Positions 1-10,520 of a DNA stretch of 64,000 nt are shown here, piece by piece. The notes under the pieces were generated by a model that was not told the DNA's origin, did not search any database, and was given only the letters and a program-made list of their open reading frames with translations. The position numbers and the translations under genes are program-made. The stretch comes from Rallus limicola (lineage: Eukaryota > Chordata > Aves > Gruiformes > Rallidae), in assembly GCA_022605955.1 (NCBI GenBank), contig JAKCOZ010000001.1, positions 79,906,520 to 79,970,519 of the forward strand. The letters run 5' to 3'. Position 1 is the stretch's first letter; each line of letters starts with the position of its first letter.

Positions 1-3000
1 ATCTGTGTGAAATAGATGGAACATAAGAAATGTTTTAAATAATTGAATAATGAAATGAATATATTAATGCTCAGAGAGCGGGAGAGGGCTGCTGGGCCAG
101 ACTCGTTCATCCAAACAGCCCTTGATGAGCCAGGAAAGAAGTAGGGTCAGCATTTATTCCTCTGGAGGGGATCGAAGGCAGGGTACTGTGTTAAGTGGCT
201 CTCTGTACAACTTCCCTTTCTTTCTCCCATTTCTTCCTTCAGTGATTCCAGCTACTTCAGGTGGTTTCCTCCACCTCAGTGTTATACTTTGCTGTCTCTG
301 GATCTTCTTTCTCCTCTATTTTTTCTTTCTCATCATCATTCCCTTTTGCATCCTTATCTTCCCACGGCTTTATGCTGCTTAATCCTCCAAAACACAGGCA
401 GCCTTCTCAGAGAGCGTATATCTGTCTCCAAGACAGATGCCCATCCTAATTCTGTAGCCACTTTATTTCTTAGAAGCATTTAATTACAGGTGAGATTCAT
501 CTACTCTCCAGATACTCCACCTCTTGTTTAGGAGACAAATAAGTGTCTTAACACCAAATGCAGTGCATTTCTAGAAGCACTTGGATGGCTGACAGCTGAG
601 GTTGGCAGTCTGAACCATCAATTTGCTTATGTAGGAACACAAGTGCAGGAGTGAGTTGGGTTTGGTAAGTCAGGCAGTAAATGGCACAGGAGTTGGTATT
701 AAGAACGGTTGAATTATAATTCTAGTGAAAAATATGGAGTGATGGAGCTGGCTGCAAGCAGCTGCTACACATCATTTATTATAGCCAGCCCTGCCAGTGC
801 CGCCTCCTGCCTTGCTCCCCCCACCTTGGCTTCCAACCTCAGGCTCCCCACGCCAGCTCTGCAGTGCTCCCCAGCTGCCCTGCAGCCCCCTGCCCTCTCC
901 CTGCTATTTAAGGACTTAATTCCCCTTTGTGGAGGCTGCCAGTGTCGCTGATGCATACAGCCGTTTGTCAAAGCGATCACTCAATTCCAGAACATTACAG
1001 GAAAACCTGCTGATTCCCATCAGGTGTAACCATAGTCATATTTGTGATCCTAAATCCGAAGTACTTAAGAAATCACCCAGCCTTTTTGTTATTGTTGTCT
1101 GTAAATGTAAATGAAAATAATTCAATTAGTGGATTTGCCCTACTTGAACATTTTTTTCCCTTCCCAGACCTTTCTGTTTGAATTATTTGGGGAGCACAAG
1201 CTTCAGAGATCTTGTGGCCCTGACTACAGTGTTCAGTAGGGTCCTGTCACCTAAATTGAGCAGAGAATGTATGCTGTTGCTGTCTTTTATTGAATCTGCA
1301 CACGTGGGAGGCTTTTTGTTGAAAAAGAGGTTAAAAAGTATAGGGAATAAAACAAGGCAAGAATGGGAGAAGACAGACAGTGATGAGTTGGGAGGAGCTA
1401 GGAGCTGGGAGGGGTGCGGGGGGCTGTTGGATATGTTGATTTTCACCCAAGATCATGAGAAGTCTCCACATGGGGTCACCTGTAGAACAGAAATATTGCA
1501 AAATACTTACACAAAAAATACCTATGGAAGAGGACTGTGGTATGGATCACAGCAGCAGCTGGTGAGGAGAGGAGATGCTGATGAAGAGAGACAGATGATT
1601 CCTGGGTGCAGCATGCAGGGACGGGTGGGGAGGAGGCAAGCACAGGGAGTTTAAAAGTGGCAGCTCTCTCCTTCATCTGGGAAGTTATTTCTTATGCAGA
1701 GTGAGTGTAAGCCTCCAATGCGTCTTCCAGTTAGTGACACCCCAGAAATGTTTTATGGATGAGGCTCCATCACCTGTTGGCATGAAGAAGAGAAGGCAGA
1801 GCCACCGGTGATGGATGATCGCTTGGAAACCGCGCTGTGTCCTCTGCACCCTCCGCCTCCCTCTCCATGCCTCTTTATCATGCATCATTGCAGTAGCATC
1901 CACCTGCAGCTGCCAGGAAACTCCCAGTTCCCAGCTTCTCTTTCCCCTTAACTTCCAAGATCTTCTGACATACTTTCCCTTCTCTGAAACTGCTTTTCTA
2001 AGTCAGAGATGTCATCACCTAAATGGATGAACTGCATGTATTTCTGCAGGTGACAGTGAGAAAGAGAATCCTCTGGACACGTTGTGCAGAACATTATCAC
2101 CCTTGTTTACTCAGTGAGCATCCTGGTGTAAATCAGGTGGTTTTGTGGCACAGGAAGAAAGGAGCAGGATTTTGCAGCTTGCAGTTTTACTTTGGGTTGT
2201 GGCCGGTGCATGCTGCCGATTTGAAACCTTTGTGTACAGTATTCTTCTTGGGGTTTGTTTTGCAGATGATAGTGATGTGGGGTTTTTTTCCAAACACCCT
2301 CTTTCTGTGTATCTCTCTTCTCACTACAAACTGCAGTCCTGCAGTTGCTAATGCCACGGAAAATGGCAGGAAATGACCACAATGCTTACTGGAAAGCCCT
2401 GGCCCCCAAACCAGATTATGGTCAAGAGGGAGACAGAGTGTTTCAGAGGTGGCTGGCCAATCCCCCTGATAGCACTCGTTTCCTGAGCAGACCCTAAATT
2501 CAAGCCACTCGTCAGAATCCCATTTAATAAAGGTAATTTTCCAGGTACATTTGGAAGAGCACAGATGGAGCCCAGGGTGCTGAGCTCTGTTTAGTGTGTC
2601 TATTCTCAGACGGTGCCGTCTCAATTAAACCTTTCCGCTCAGTCCCCAGCCGTCAGGCACTCCCTCCTGCGACTGCCAAGCCCAGTCTGCAGAAGCAGGT
2701 CTCTGCCTGTGAGCTGTGTTATTGCCATGCCAACACTTCCTCTCTCCCTGAATCCCCGAGCCCCATCTTTGTTTTTGCTTCCTGCAGGAGGTCTGGTGTT
2801 AGTTCCACATTAATCAGTAGGCAGCTCAGTGCATTGCTTAGTCTCAACGAGGTGGTACCTGAGCTTTTCCCATCTTCTCTACCCTGTAAAGCAGGAGTTT
2901 GTTTCAGCACGTGGGAGTCTCGGAAAAGCGCAGCGGCGCTGGTACACTGCACACTGGCAGCAAAACCCCAGGGACGATTTCAAGCACACAATTCTGGCTC

Positions 3001-3046
3001 CTGCTGTGGTGGCAATGGTCACATAGCCAGGCTCCTTCAAACTGTG
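1..3046. other. Unique non-coding DNA, no gene seen
   Basis: No reading frame here has a recognisable domain, and no exon chain with matched splice sites was found. The longest open frame (1178-1654, plus) begins at a non-ATG codon, is low in similarity to anything I know and overlaps a purine-rich stretch. There is a C-rich block at about 790-900. No CR1, LTR or tandem array was recognised. Intergenic or intronic status cannot be decided from the sequence. Confidence 0.7.
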
Positions 3047-3262
3047 TCACAGAATCGCAGACTTGCAGGGGTTGGAAGGGACCTCCAGAGATCATTGAGT
3101 CCAATCCCCCTGCCAGAGCAGGTTCCCTAGGACAGGTCGCAGAGGTAGGCATCCAGGTGGGTCTTGAATATCTCCAGAGAAGGAGACTCCACAAACCTCT
3201 GGGCAGCCTATGCCAGTGCTCTCTCACCCTCACTGTGAAAAAGTTCTTCTGCATTTGGTATC
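3047..3262 (-). mobile_element. CR1 LINE fragment, 3' end, minus strand
   Basis: Read on the minus strand this is the 3' end of an avian CR1 retrotransposon. The terminus (TCACAGAATCGCAG on plus) is the reverse complement of the CR1 terminal motif, and the adjoining GGTTGGAAGGGACCTCC is the usual CR1 3' UTR. Further in, the minus strand encodes the C-terminal ORF2 signature NFFTVRVREHWHRLP, after which the frame shifts and the protein decays. The element is 5'-truncated at about 3262. CR1 moves by target-primed reverse transcription and nearly always inserts as short 5'-truncated copies, as here. It is a dead fossil and encodes nothing functional. Confidence 0.9.
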
Positions 3263-3619
3263 CTGTTACCAGCTTCCGAAAGGGCTTCCTTCCCAACCTG
3301 CAAGTCTGGGTGATGCTGAGGGACCCAGGACTGAGCTGGGCCTGTCCCACATCTATAGGCAGCTCAATAATACTAGGTTGAAACTGTCCCAAACACCTGC
3401 CCCAACTCCCATTCCTTAAGGCACACGGACCCATATGTGATGCACATCCCACAGGCCTGAGGACAGTGTCAGGTAAATGGCGAGAAGCGTTGCTGTGGCA
3501 CCGCCCCACCCCAAACACCAGCATTTGTCCTGATTGCCAGCAAACAGGGGACACAGGCTAATAATGGGTCCTCAGGAGAGACTTCCCTCCCCCGTGTAGT
3601 TTCTCCCTCCTTCCCCTTC

Positions 3620-3960
3620 CTTCGCCTGAGCTTAGCTCTGAAAAGAATAATTTATCAAATCATTTTTATTCAACTTCGGAGGAGGAGGAAGAAAAAGGAG
3701 GGGGGGGGGGGGTAGGGCCCTTTGCTGTTTTAATTGCTTTGCAGCATACTTGTGAGAGTGGAGCTGGGCTTATCAAAGCCTGTGCAGCTGAGTCCCTGCC
3801 ACTCGCTAATGAGAGCTGCCACGTGGCCAGCCACGCTCCTCCGATGGACCAGATAGCACCTCACACCAGGCAGGGACTCAAATACTTAGCAAGTTAATTT
3901 AAATGAGGAGCTATGAAGTTTAAACAGGAGGCTGGGGGAGCTTGTTTTATGAAGACTTCA
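3620..3960. other. Candidate conserved non-coding element
   Basis: AT-rich segments carrying TTTAATTGC, GTTAATTTAAAT and TTATCAAA motifs flank a balanced-composition core with GCCACGTGGC (an E-box CACGTG inside a 10-bp palindrome near 3819). This pattern is typical of vertebrate developmental enhancers, but that is inference from composition and motifs only. A homopolymer G tract interrupts the block. Confidence 0.28.
3679..3712 (+). repeat. Polypurine tract ending in G13
   Basis: A purine-only run made of GGA repeats and an A5 stretch ends in thirteen consecutive G residues (3700-3712). It could form triplex or G-quadruplex structures and is a likely site of length polymorphism or assembly error. 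Confidence 0.85.
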
Positions 3961-4724
3961 GTATCAAATTAAGGGGTTTGTTTATCTTTAAAAAAAGGAG
4001 GGAGGGGAGCGAAGTCTAGGATGTTTTTTGGCTTGGCTTTTTTTTTCTGATGATTCATTTCTTAGTCAGGTGTCAGGGTCTAGGAAGAAGTAGGTTATTT
4101 TTTTCCTTGACTGAATGAAACCCAAGGAACCAGCTGAGTTCCTGAAGCTCATTCATTTCTCTTTGTGCCTGAGGGTGTCTTTTAAGAGAAAAATGTCTCC
4201 AGAGGGCTGCCGTGGCGCGTGGAGTGTTCCGGTTGCTGGGTTGCGAGTGCTGTGGCTTTTTGGCCAGATTGGTGGATACCTGAGTGCACTCACATCTTCA
4301 GTAAGAAATACCAGGGCTTCCAAGGGGGGCTGTGTGAACTGTAGGGTTTTGCACTGCACAGTCCGTGCACCCCTGCAGCTCCCTGTGGCTCTTCTGACAT
4401 GGGCTGCTCATACCAGCTCCCCAGCACCAGAGGAGCAATCCCAGGTGGCCACACCTGCTCAGTCCTAATCTGTTCGTACCATTCGCTTCCATTTCCACTC
4501 AATTTAGGCCCATTGGAAGCCAAGTTCTGAACTGCAGTTGTTTGTACCAGCTCCCAACATTCTCAGGTTATATGTCAGAACTAGCATGCCAACATCTCCA
4601 TCATGTCCAGTTATTTAGGGTCAGAATCTCCATGCAGCTTTGCTATTGCATTTCAGAGATGTCTTGCAGGACACCTTGTAGCTGATCTTCACATGGCTGT
4701 ACCAAAAAGCCACTTTCAACACTG

Positions 4725-5317
4725 ATACCTGTTGTGGTTCTGCCCCCAGCTGGGAGCCAAGCACTGCACAGCCACTTGCTCTGGGGTTGAAAGGGAAGGG
4801 GGAAAAGGAAAAAAAATAAAGGCAAACCTCATGGGTTGGGATAAGGACAGTTTACTAGGACAGCAGAGAGAGAAATAACAATAATAGGGTTTTTATAGCA
4901 AAAAATATACAAAACATGTGATACACAATGCATTTTCTCACCAAACTGCACAAGTCAGGCCATACAGGTCAGAGCCATCCTGAAGCTGGACCTTCCCCAA
5001 AAACTGCACATCCTGGAGCCATGCAATCCTACCCCTCACAAGTTCCCCTTTATGCTGAGCATGCCATAATTGGTATGGTATATGCTCTTTGGCTGGTTTG
5101 GATCACCTGTCCTGGCTGCTGCCCCTCCCAGCTTCTTGCCCCCAACCCCTTCTCATTAGCAGGGCCATATGAACCACTGAAAAATCTTTGACTGCTTGGC
5201 AACAACAAAAAACATCCGTATGTTGTCAGCACTGCTCTCATCCTCACTCCCAAACACCATTACACCAACTGCTAGGAAGAAACTTAACTCTATCCTAGCC
5301 AAAAGCAGTACAATACT
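4725..5317 (-). mobile_element. ERVL-like solo LTR with target-site duplication
   Basis: The LTR runs from 4730 to 5312 (583 bp). It is bounded by TG...CA on both strands (TGTTGTGG at 4730, AGTACA ending at 5312) and by five-base direct repeats, ATACC at 4725-4729 and ATACT at 5313-5317, differing at one base. Five-base duplications fit ERVL-type integrases. Internal text resembles a family I know from many bird genomes: a start region mentioning CAGCTGGGAGCCAAGCAC, a GTGATACACAATGCA segment, a CTTTGGCTGGTTTGGATCA segment and an AACTCTATCCTAGCC end. That family is usually written in the opposite orientation, so I place it on the minus strand. There is no internal gag, pol or env sequence, so this is a solo LTR left by recombination between two LTRs. 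The exact subfamily name is not certain. No coding capacity remains. Confidence 0.85.
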
Positions 5318-5425
5318 GCATCTGGAGCAACCTGAATTAACATCTGTAAGGCCCTGCTGTCAGTTGGATGTAGGATCAGGTGATATCCTGAGGCCCTTTT
5401 TGACTTTATTTTATGATTCTATGGT
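5318..5425 (+). mobile_element. Old CR1 3' end abutting the solo LTR
   Basis: GGAGCAACCTGAATT, then a stretch like the CR1 'GGTTGGACTAGATGATCTCCAGAGGTCCC' region, then TTATGATTCTATGG give the order of a CR1 3' end in plus orientation. It is more diverged than the other CR1 copies here. The LTR's 3' duplication lies only a few bases before it, so the LTR may have landed inside this CR1. The sequence left of the LTR (about 4640-4729) is too diverged for me to confirm the missing part. Confidence 0.7.
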
Positions 5426-6627
5426 TTCATGGCGCTGCTGCTCTGGGGATGAGTCCAGCATAGCCCTGAATGATCTGTATCCTAGGCTGGTACACATCAA
5501 TGAAAATGACTTACCACCCAGCACAGGGTTCAGCTCACAGATATAAATAAAAGGAACAGAGGGTGTGAAGGAGGAGACTACTTAAGTTCTTTTTCGATAA
5601 AATTGTTCGTGTCCTTTCTGGCTGTCATCACACTCAGGCTTCACATTTTCAATTAAAAACCCCATAGCTGAAATATCTATAATAGTCTAAAAGTGAGGAC
5701 AGAATTTTACCTGGCTGCTTGTCAGCTTCTTCAATATGGAGAAACAGTGTCATTTCCCTAAAATATCAAACGTGAATAAAATATGTGGGGTTTTTCTTTT
5801 TTGTTTTTCTTTTTTTTTTTCCTTAATCTTAACTTAAAAAAATAGTTTCATAAAAACCTCTCTTGAAAGCAATGATGGGACAATCTATTATTAAATGAAA
5901 CAAATCAATATTAATGCGATCTGACGGCTGAGATTTGCTTGAGTAGTATTTTATATTCATGTGTATGCTGTTAACTCTGCCTTATTAGATATGTGCAACA
6001 TGGGTGAGTTAAGGTTGCTGTGGGAACCATCATTTTTTAAATTTCCTGACTTTTACGCACATAAAGTCAACCCCAAGCTAGCTTGCATTAATATCATGTA
6101 ATTTCCTTCATTGAAGAAAGAGTGTTGGACTGTTTTATTGTCTGTGTTCCTGCATTCAATTGCATGTTCAACCAAAAGGAGTTCGATTCCTAGCCCCACA
6201 CTAAATTAGAGCAGCAGAGCTGGAGCTTGCTTTTAGTAAAGAGCAACAGTTCCGAATGGCACCGCAAGCCACGGACCTGAAGGCTTGTTCCATGGTAGGC
6301 TGCTCTCCAGGCGTGTGCCCTGTGACAGGTGGCATACACACACGTCCTGTCATGCAGCAGGGAACCAAGAGGTACTAATGGACAGCCTGGGCTTTAGTAC
6401 CTTAGGCAAGCCGTTTTCCCTAGGGTGGGACATGACCCTTCCAGATGCACAGGGTCACATGAAAAGAGGCTGAAATAACCAAATTGCAGGTAGGACAATA
6501 CCACAAATTCTCCTCCCCCCTTCTCCTTTCTTACTGACATCTTCTGGTGCCCTGTGTATATCCCCAAGTGAGCAGGGTGCTGGTTTGAGATTTGACCACG
6601 CTCTTTGCAGTTCACTTATGTCTTCCT
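5426..6627. other. Unique non-coding DNA
   Basis: No gene was recognised. An AT-rich section (about 5570-6130) contains a pyrimidine/T-rich run near 5790-5825 and a likely conserved block at 5880-6120. The remainder, 6130-6627, shows nothing I can name. Confidence 0.7.
5880..6120. other. Candidate conserved non-coding element
   Basis: AT-rich sequence with TTATTAAATGAAA, CAATATTAATGCGATC and TTGCATTAATATCATGTAATTTCC, meaning several homeodomain-type cores and a CpG inside AT-rich DNA. Composition and motif content suggest an enhancer-like conserved block. This is inference only. Confidence 0.28.
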
Positions 6628-6987
6628 AGAGAAGACTGAGGTGGGATCTTATCAACGCTTATAAATACTTGAGGGGTGGGTGTCAGGAGGATGGGGTCAG
6701 TCTTTTTTCAGTGGTGCCCAGTGATGGGATGAGAGGCAATGGGCATCAACTTGAATATAGGAAGTTCCACCTAAACATGAGAAGGAACTTCTTCACTGTG
6801 AGGGTGACAGAGCACTGGGACAGGCTGCCTGAAGAGGCTGTGGAGTCTCCTTCCCTGGAGATACTCAAAACCTACCTGGGTGCTGACCTGTGCAACCTGC
6901 TCTAGGTGACCCTGCTCTGGCAAGAGGGTTGGATTAGATCATCTCTGGGGTCCCTTGGCCGATGCCCTTCTGTGATTCTGTGATTCC
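6628..6987 (+). mobile_element. CR1 LINE fragment with ORF2 C-terminus
   Basis: This plus-strand CR1 starts 5'-truncated at GAGAAGACTGAGGTGGGATC and ends in CTGTGATTCTGTGATTCC. The frame from 6669 to 6905 is intact and gives the end of the CR1 ORF2 protein, including RRNFFTVRVTEHWDRLP and EAVESPSLEILK, stopping at TAG (6903-6905) where the family normally stops. About 80 bp of 3' UTR follow, with the CTGGCAAGAGGGTTGGATTAG section. ORF2 encodes endonuclease plus reverse transcriptase, and only the extreme C-terminal tail is left, downstream of the catalytic domain. It is the best-preserved open CR1 frame in this half of the window, but it is far too short to function. Confidence 0.93.
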
Positions 6988-8224
6988 TTCTACTATATCT
7001 GCTCTAGAGTATTGGACAAATATAATTTCCACCTCTTATTCAGAATGAAGGAAGGTGCCTACCACTAATTAGTTACACCATATAGCACAAACACCTATAG
7101 CCATGTTGGCTGCAGGCTCTCTGTAGGCAATGGAGAGATAGCCACAGTTTTCACCCAAGGTTCACAACAGGATAAGATGATTGAGGCTTTGGATGGAAGC
7201 CCATATTGACCCCTAGGAGTGTGGTCTAACTCAAGAGGAGCCTTCTGCATTAAGCATGACCAAATTTAGCCCTGGTATATCCACAAGTAGATAACAACGA
7301 CATGCGGAGACCCCCAGCCCAGACATTAGCATATTAACTATATACTAGCCTAGAATACTGTCTGGCTGCAAATGCTGCAGGAAAAAGAGCAGCCAGGAGT
7401 CTGGCTGGGGTGCTGTTTGCTACGAAGACATTGCTTCTGGTGTGAAGTGAGCTTTCAGATCTTGGCAAAGCTCTGCTTTATGCCATAGAGGCATAGTCTT
7501 GGGATCATCTCTTTTACTGGATATAGTTCACACCATTTGGCATATTTTCAACCACTTTTAATAAGCACATGACATTTTAGCATGAACATAAGTTTAGCTA
7601 AAGCTGGACTTGGCCACTGGAGTGGCTAGGGAAATTATCAGTTCTGTTGTAACTGCTCGTGCTGCTGGAAAAGGACATGTAAATCTAGGAACAGATGTGG
7701 GAAAGAACCACCTGCAGCTGGTGGGCCATGTTGAGCTACTTGGGAACCATGGGAAGTAGCAAATCAAACCTCTTTGTGCGAGGAGCAACCAGACTTCCAA
7801 ACTTGCCTGGCCTCTCTTGGCTAACAACGCCAGTCACGGTGAGTGGTACAAGTGGTAGTGGTCCTTCTGTGCAGGAACTGAGGAGACACCATGGATCCCA
7901 GTTTAAGGTCTTTTGTTGCACAGCAGTAACTCTTCTTGTGTGTGGGGCCGCTTGTGGCAAGGGCTGACCAATTTCCTTCAGTGAGTGTTTTTAGCTGTTT
8001 AGCAGAGATAGGATCATCCACTTTGCTGGTATCACAGTGGGTTTTAAAATGAATTTATCGTCTCTTGGTAGATGGTGCTGCCTTTTGCAACATTTTGTGT
8101 TTCAGAAAGACAACTTCACTCCAGAGGAAATTTCCTTGGGGCAGAAGTAGTTAATAAAAGTTAAGTCATCCAGTGAGGGGACAGAAAAGAATACCATGTG
8201 ACTGAGATGGCCAATTAGACATCA

Positions 8225-8415
8225 TGAATATTCAGAATTCTCTAATCGAATGAAAGCTCATTACAAACACCCAGACTGAAATTTGCTCATGTAAAATATT
8301 CATTGAACAATTTTGCATAAATAAATAATAAACAATAATAAATGCATAAAAAATTGTTCATAGACCATCTATCAGCAGGGGGCAAAAAAGGACAGAATCT
8401 GCTAAATAAACTGTA
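8225..8415. other. Candidate conserved element with SOX/POU-like inverted repeat
   Basis: An AT-rich block containing a perfect 11-bp inverted repeat: TGAACAATTTT at 8304-8314 and AAAATTGTTCA at 8350-8360, separated by 35 bp. Each arm carries a SOX-type core (ACAAT/ATTGT), and each is flanked on the inner side by GCAT or ATGCAT, which resembles half a POU octamer. A CTCF-core-like match lies 10 bp further on. Enhancer function is inference from motif arrangement and composition. Confidence 0.35.
8371..8385 (+). promoter_or_regulatory. CTCF-core-like motif
   Basis: ATCAGCAGGGGGCAA matches the CAG-CAGGGGGC core of the CTCF consensus, but the downstream bases (AAA in place of the usual R-S-Y) fit poorly. 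Single matches of this quality also occur by chance. Confidence 0.3.
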
Positions 8416-9855
8416 AGTAATGAGTTATCTGCCCACCGCTAGTTTTGAGCTCTCCCGTGGTAGGTCTGCTGCGGAGATCTGACAGGAGCGTCTCTCCTCT
8501 GGGAGGGATGTGGAATAGGGCTGCTTGGAGTAGATAAAGACACCGAGCTACCCCAGCCTTAAGGGACCAGGGTGTCTGAGGTTTGGACTTGGCTTATGAT
8601 GGGTGTAACAGAGCCTGTGAGGAGATGGAGCGTGTGGGCTGGAGAAATATTTCAGGGTTTGAAGAAGATTCAAACCCATTTCCGTCTAAGAGCAAGAACA
8701 GCCACCTCAGTTGTTCACCCAGCCAAGGTTTACAGAACTCTTCCCTGTACAAAGGATGTGCTCAGTTTTGCCTGTCGTCGCCGGGCGATGCAGAGAGAGA
8801 ACAAAATTAAAACTGTAGCATGTGTGTGAGGTGCAAGGGAATCGCGTATTGCTGGACACATACAAACAGACTGTACACAAACAGAAAAAGGTCAGAGCTG
8901 TCCCAGAGCTGCATATGAAATAACTGCAAATGACTGTGTATGCTCTGCCTACCTGCTTGGTTAACAGGGCCGGGGGAAGGGGAGGGGAAGAGAAATCAAA
9001 AGGCTGTTTCAGTAAGATGTGAAAACTAAAATCCACAGTTGTTAGGAGAAAAATACCAGGTGAACAGTACTAAGCAGTGATTGGAGATAGTTAAGAGTGA
9101 AAAGGTCTCATGCCCAGTCTACACTCAAATATTACTGTGCTGAGGCCCATCTGCGGAGCTTCTGGTTCTTAGGATGTTCTAGGAGACAGCTCACCTATTA
9201 AGCAGGGACTAGATAAGAGCTATATACTTTGGGGTAGGAACAGTCATTTTTGTTGTTTGCTTATACGTACTAGCAGAAAAGTGCCCGGGTTTATGCCCCA
9301 TCATAGGAGCAACGAAGGGGACAGCTGTGGGGACATGTTCTTTGCCTCCTGGAAGGTGGAGAAGGGATGTGAGATCTCAGGTGGACCCCACTCCCATTCT
9401 GTGAAAGTCATCACTCACCTGTGATAAACCTTTGCACGCCCCCCCCTTCACCCACATAGTAATTACCAGACAAGTATCCCAAGTATCCACCCACACAGCG
9501 AATTACATGGCAGATTTCCGTAACTACATGGTGATTACCTGGTCCTTCATGCTGCCTGGTAATTAGAATCTCAAAGTGTTTTGCAAAGGTTAATTTATGT
9601 GAGACTGATCACACACCCTCTGTATGCCCTCAGCCCAGGACCTTCCCGCTTTAATGGCTGGGACTCATGCTCTTCCGTGGTGCTGCCTGTTCCCCTTTAC
9701 CTTTGGGAAGGATTTGAGTCTCTACATCAAGGCAAAGGCAGCCAGGGCTGGATAGACCTTTATCTGCTGTCAGCCCACATGTGCCCAGTTCCCAGCAGGT
9801 AAATGCTGATGCTACCACAACCACAAGAATCTGGTGTGAGTGTCCCTGATGGCTG

Positions 9856-9888
9856 TGGTCCCCAGGAGTTTGGTCCCCAGGAGTTTGG
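9856..9888 (+). repeat. 15-bp tandem duplication
   Basis: TGGTCCCCAGGAGTT occurs twice in perfect tandem (9856-9870 and 9871-9885), followed by a three-base start of a third copy. It is a small recent-looking replication slippage event, since the copies are identical. Confidence 0.95.
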
Positions 9889-10017
9889 CTTAGACCTGCT
9901 CAGGTCCCTGCCATGCTCCCTGGAGGAGCTACCCCCCACACGCACACACACAAAATTCTGCCTTACAGGAGACTGTTCTTCTAATGGCCAGCCAGTGTGG
10001 GAGAATTAACATTGGGA

Positions 10018-10070
10018 AAGGAAAAAAAACAACAACCACCAAACACAATAAAACCAGAAAAGAAAAACCC
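10018..10070 (+). repeat. A-rich low-complexity stretch
   Basis: A run of A and C residues (AAAC/AACC-type) with few other bases. No LINE or SINE body was recognised directly upstream, so I do not call it a poly(A) tail. Confidence 0.7.
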
Positions 10071-10229
10071 TCTTGCCCCTCTTTCTACCCACCAGTGAGA
10101 TCTCATGTGAGGATTTTCTATTGAAGTAGGTGATCATGTGTCTTTCACCCTGGAGCTTTCATGGCTGGATTTTGCTCTGTCAGGGAGAATCCCTCGTTCT
10201 TTAACTGGTTGCAAATCCCTACCCTGTTA

Positions 10230-10520
10230 TCACAAGACAGTTAACTATCTAATCACACAGTTTTATTGCACGCTTAGCCATGAAACACCCCGTACCGCCA
10301 GATGCTATAACAGACTGTATTAGGGAAATAATAACAAGGCAATTCAGAAGGCGCGTCTCGTAGCTGCTGGGTAATTTAGTGACCGGGCTGTTCTGCAATT
10401 TTGTTGTCACTGTGGCTCCGTGAATTTGGCTGGGAAGAACTGTGGAGCACCGCATGGGAGGGGCCGGTGCCGTGACAATTAGGGGAGTCTGCTTGTTTCC
10501 GTTCATTATTAGTCAGGGCA
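10230..10520. other. CpG-bearing candidate conserved element
   Basis: About a dozen CpG dinucleotides lie within roughly 290 bp (for example CACGC, CCCGTACCGCC, AGGCGCGTCTCGTAG, GGCCGGTGCCGTG), while the flanking kilobases hold very few. AT-rich cores (TAACTATCTAATCACAC, AATAATAACAAGG, GACAATTAGGGG) lie between them. CpG retention implies low methylation or selection, which suits an enhancer or a small CpG-poor promoter. No transcript can be argued from the sequence. Confidence 0.33.

Larger units (their letters stand above)
3263..4724. other. Unique non-coding DNA between CR1 and solo LTR
   Basis: No gene was recognised. The stretch holds a polypurine/G tract at 3679-3712 and a likely conserved block at about 3620-3960, both listed separately. 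An open frame at 4115-4468 has no recognisable domain. The 130 bp next to the CR1 boundary (3263-3390) could be a further, strongly decayed part of that element, but I could not align it to CR1. Confidence 0.65.

Noticed and set aside
1178..1654. 158-codon plus-strand open frame
   Set aside because: Non-ATG start, purine-rich second half and no domain.
2904..3554. 216-codon minus-strand open frame
   Set aside because: Its centre is the antisense-inserted CR1 at 3047-3262. The flanks have no domain, so openness is partly inherited from CR1 ORF2.
6175..6200. GTTCGATTCC resembling a tRNA B box
   Set aside because: No A box or cloverleaf can be formed from the upstream 60 bases. A similar GGTTCGAAC at 16347 was rejected for the same reason.
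5426..6627. Internal retroviral sequence next to the LTR
   Set aside because: Neither flank of 4725-5317 shows retroviral coding sequence or a second LTR, so the element is a solo LTR.
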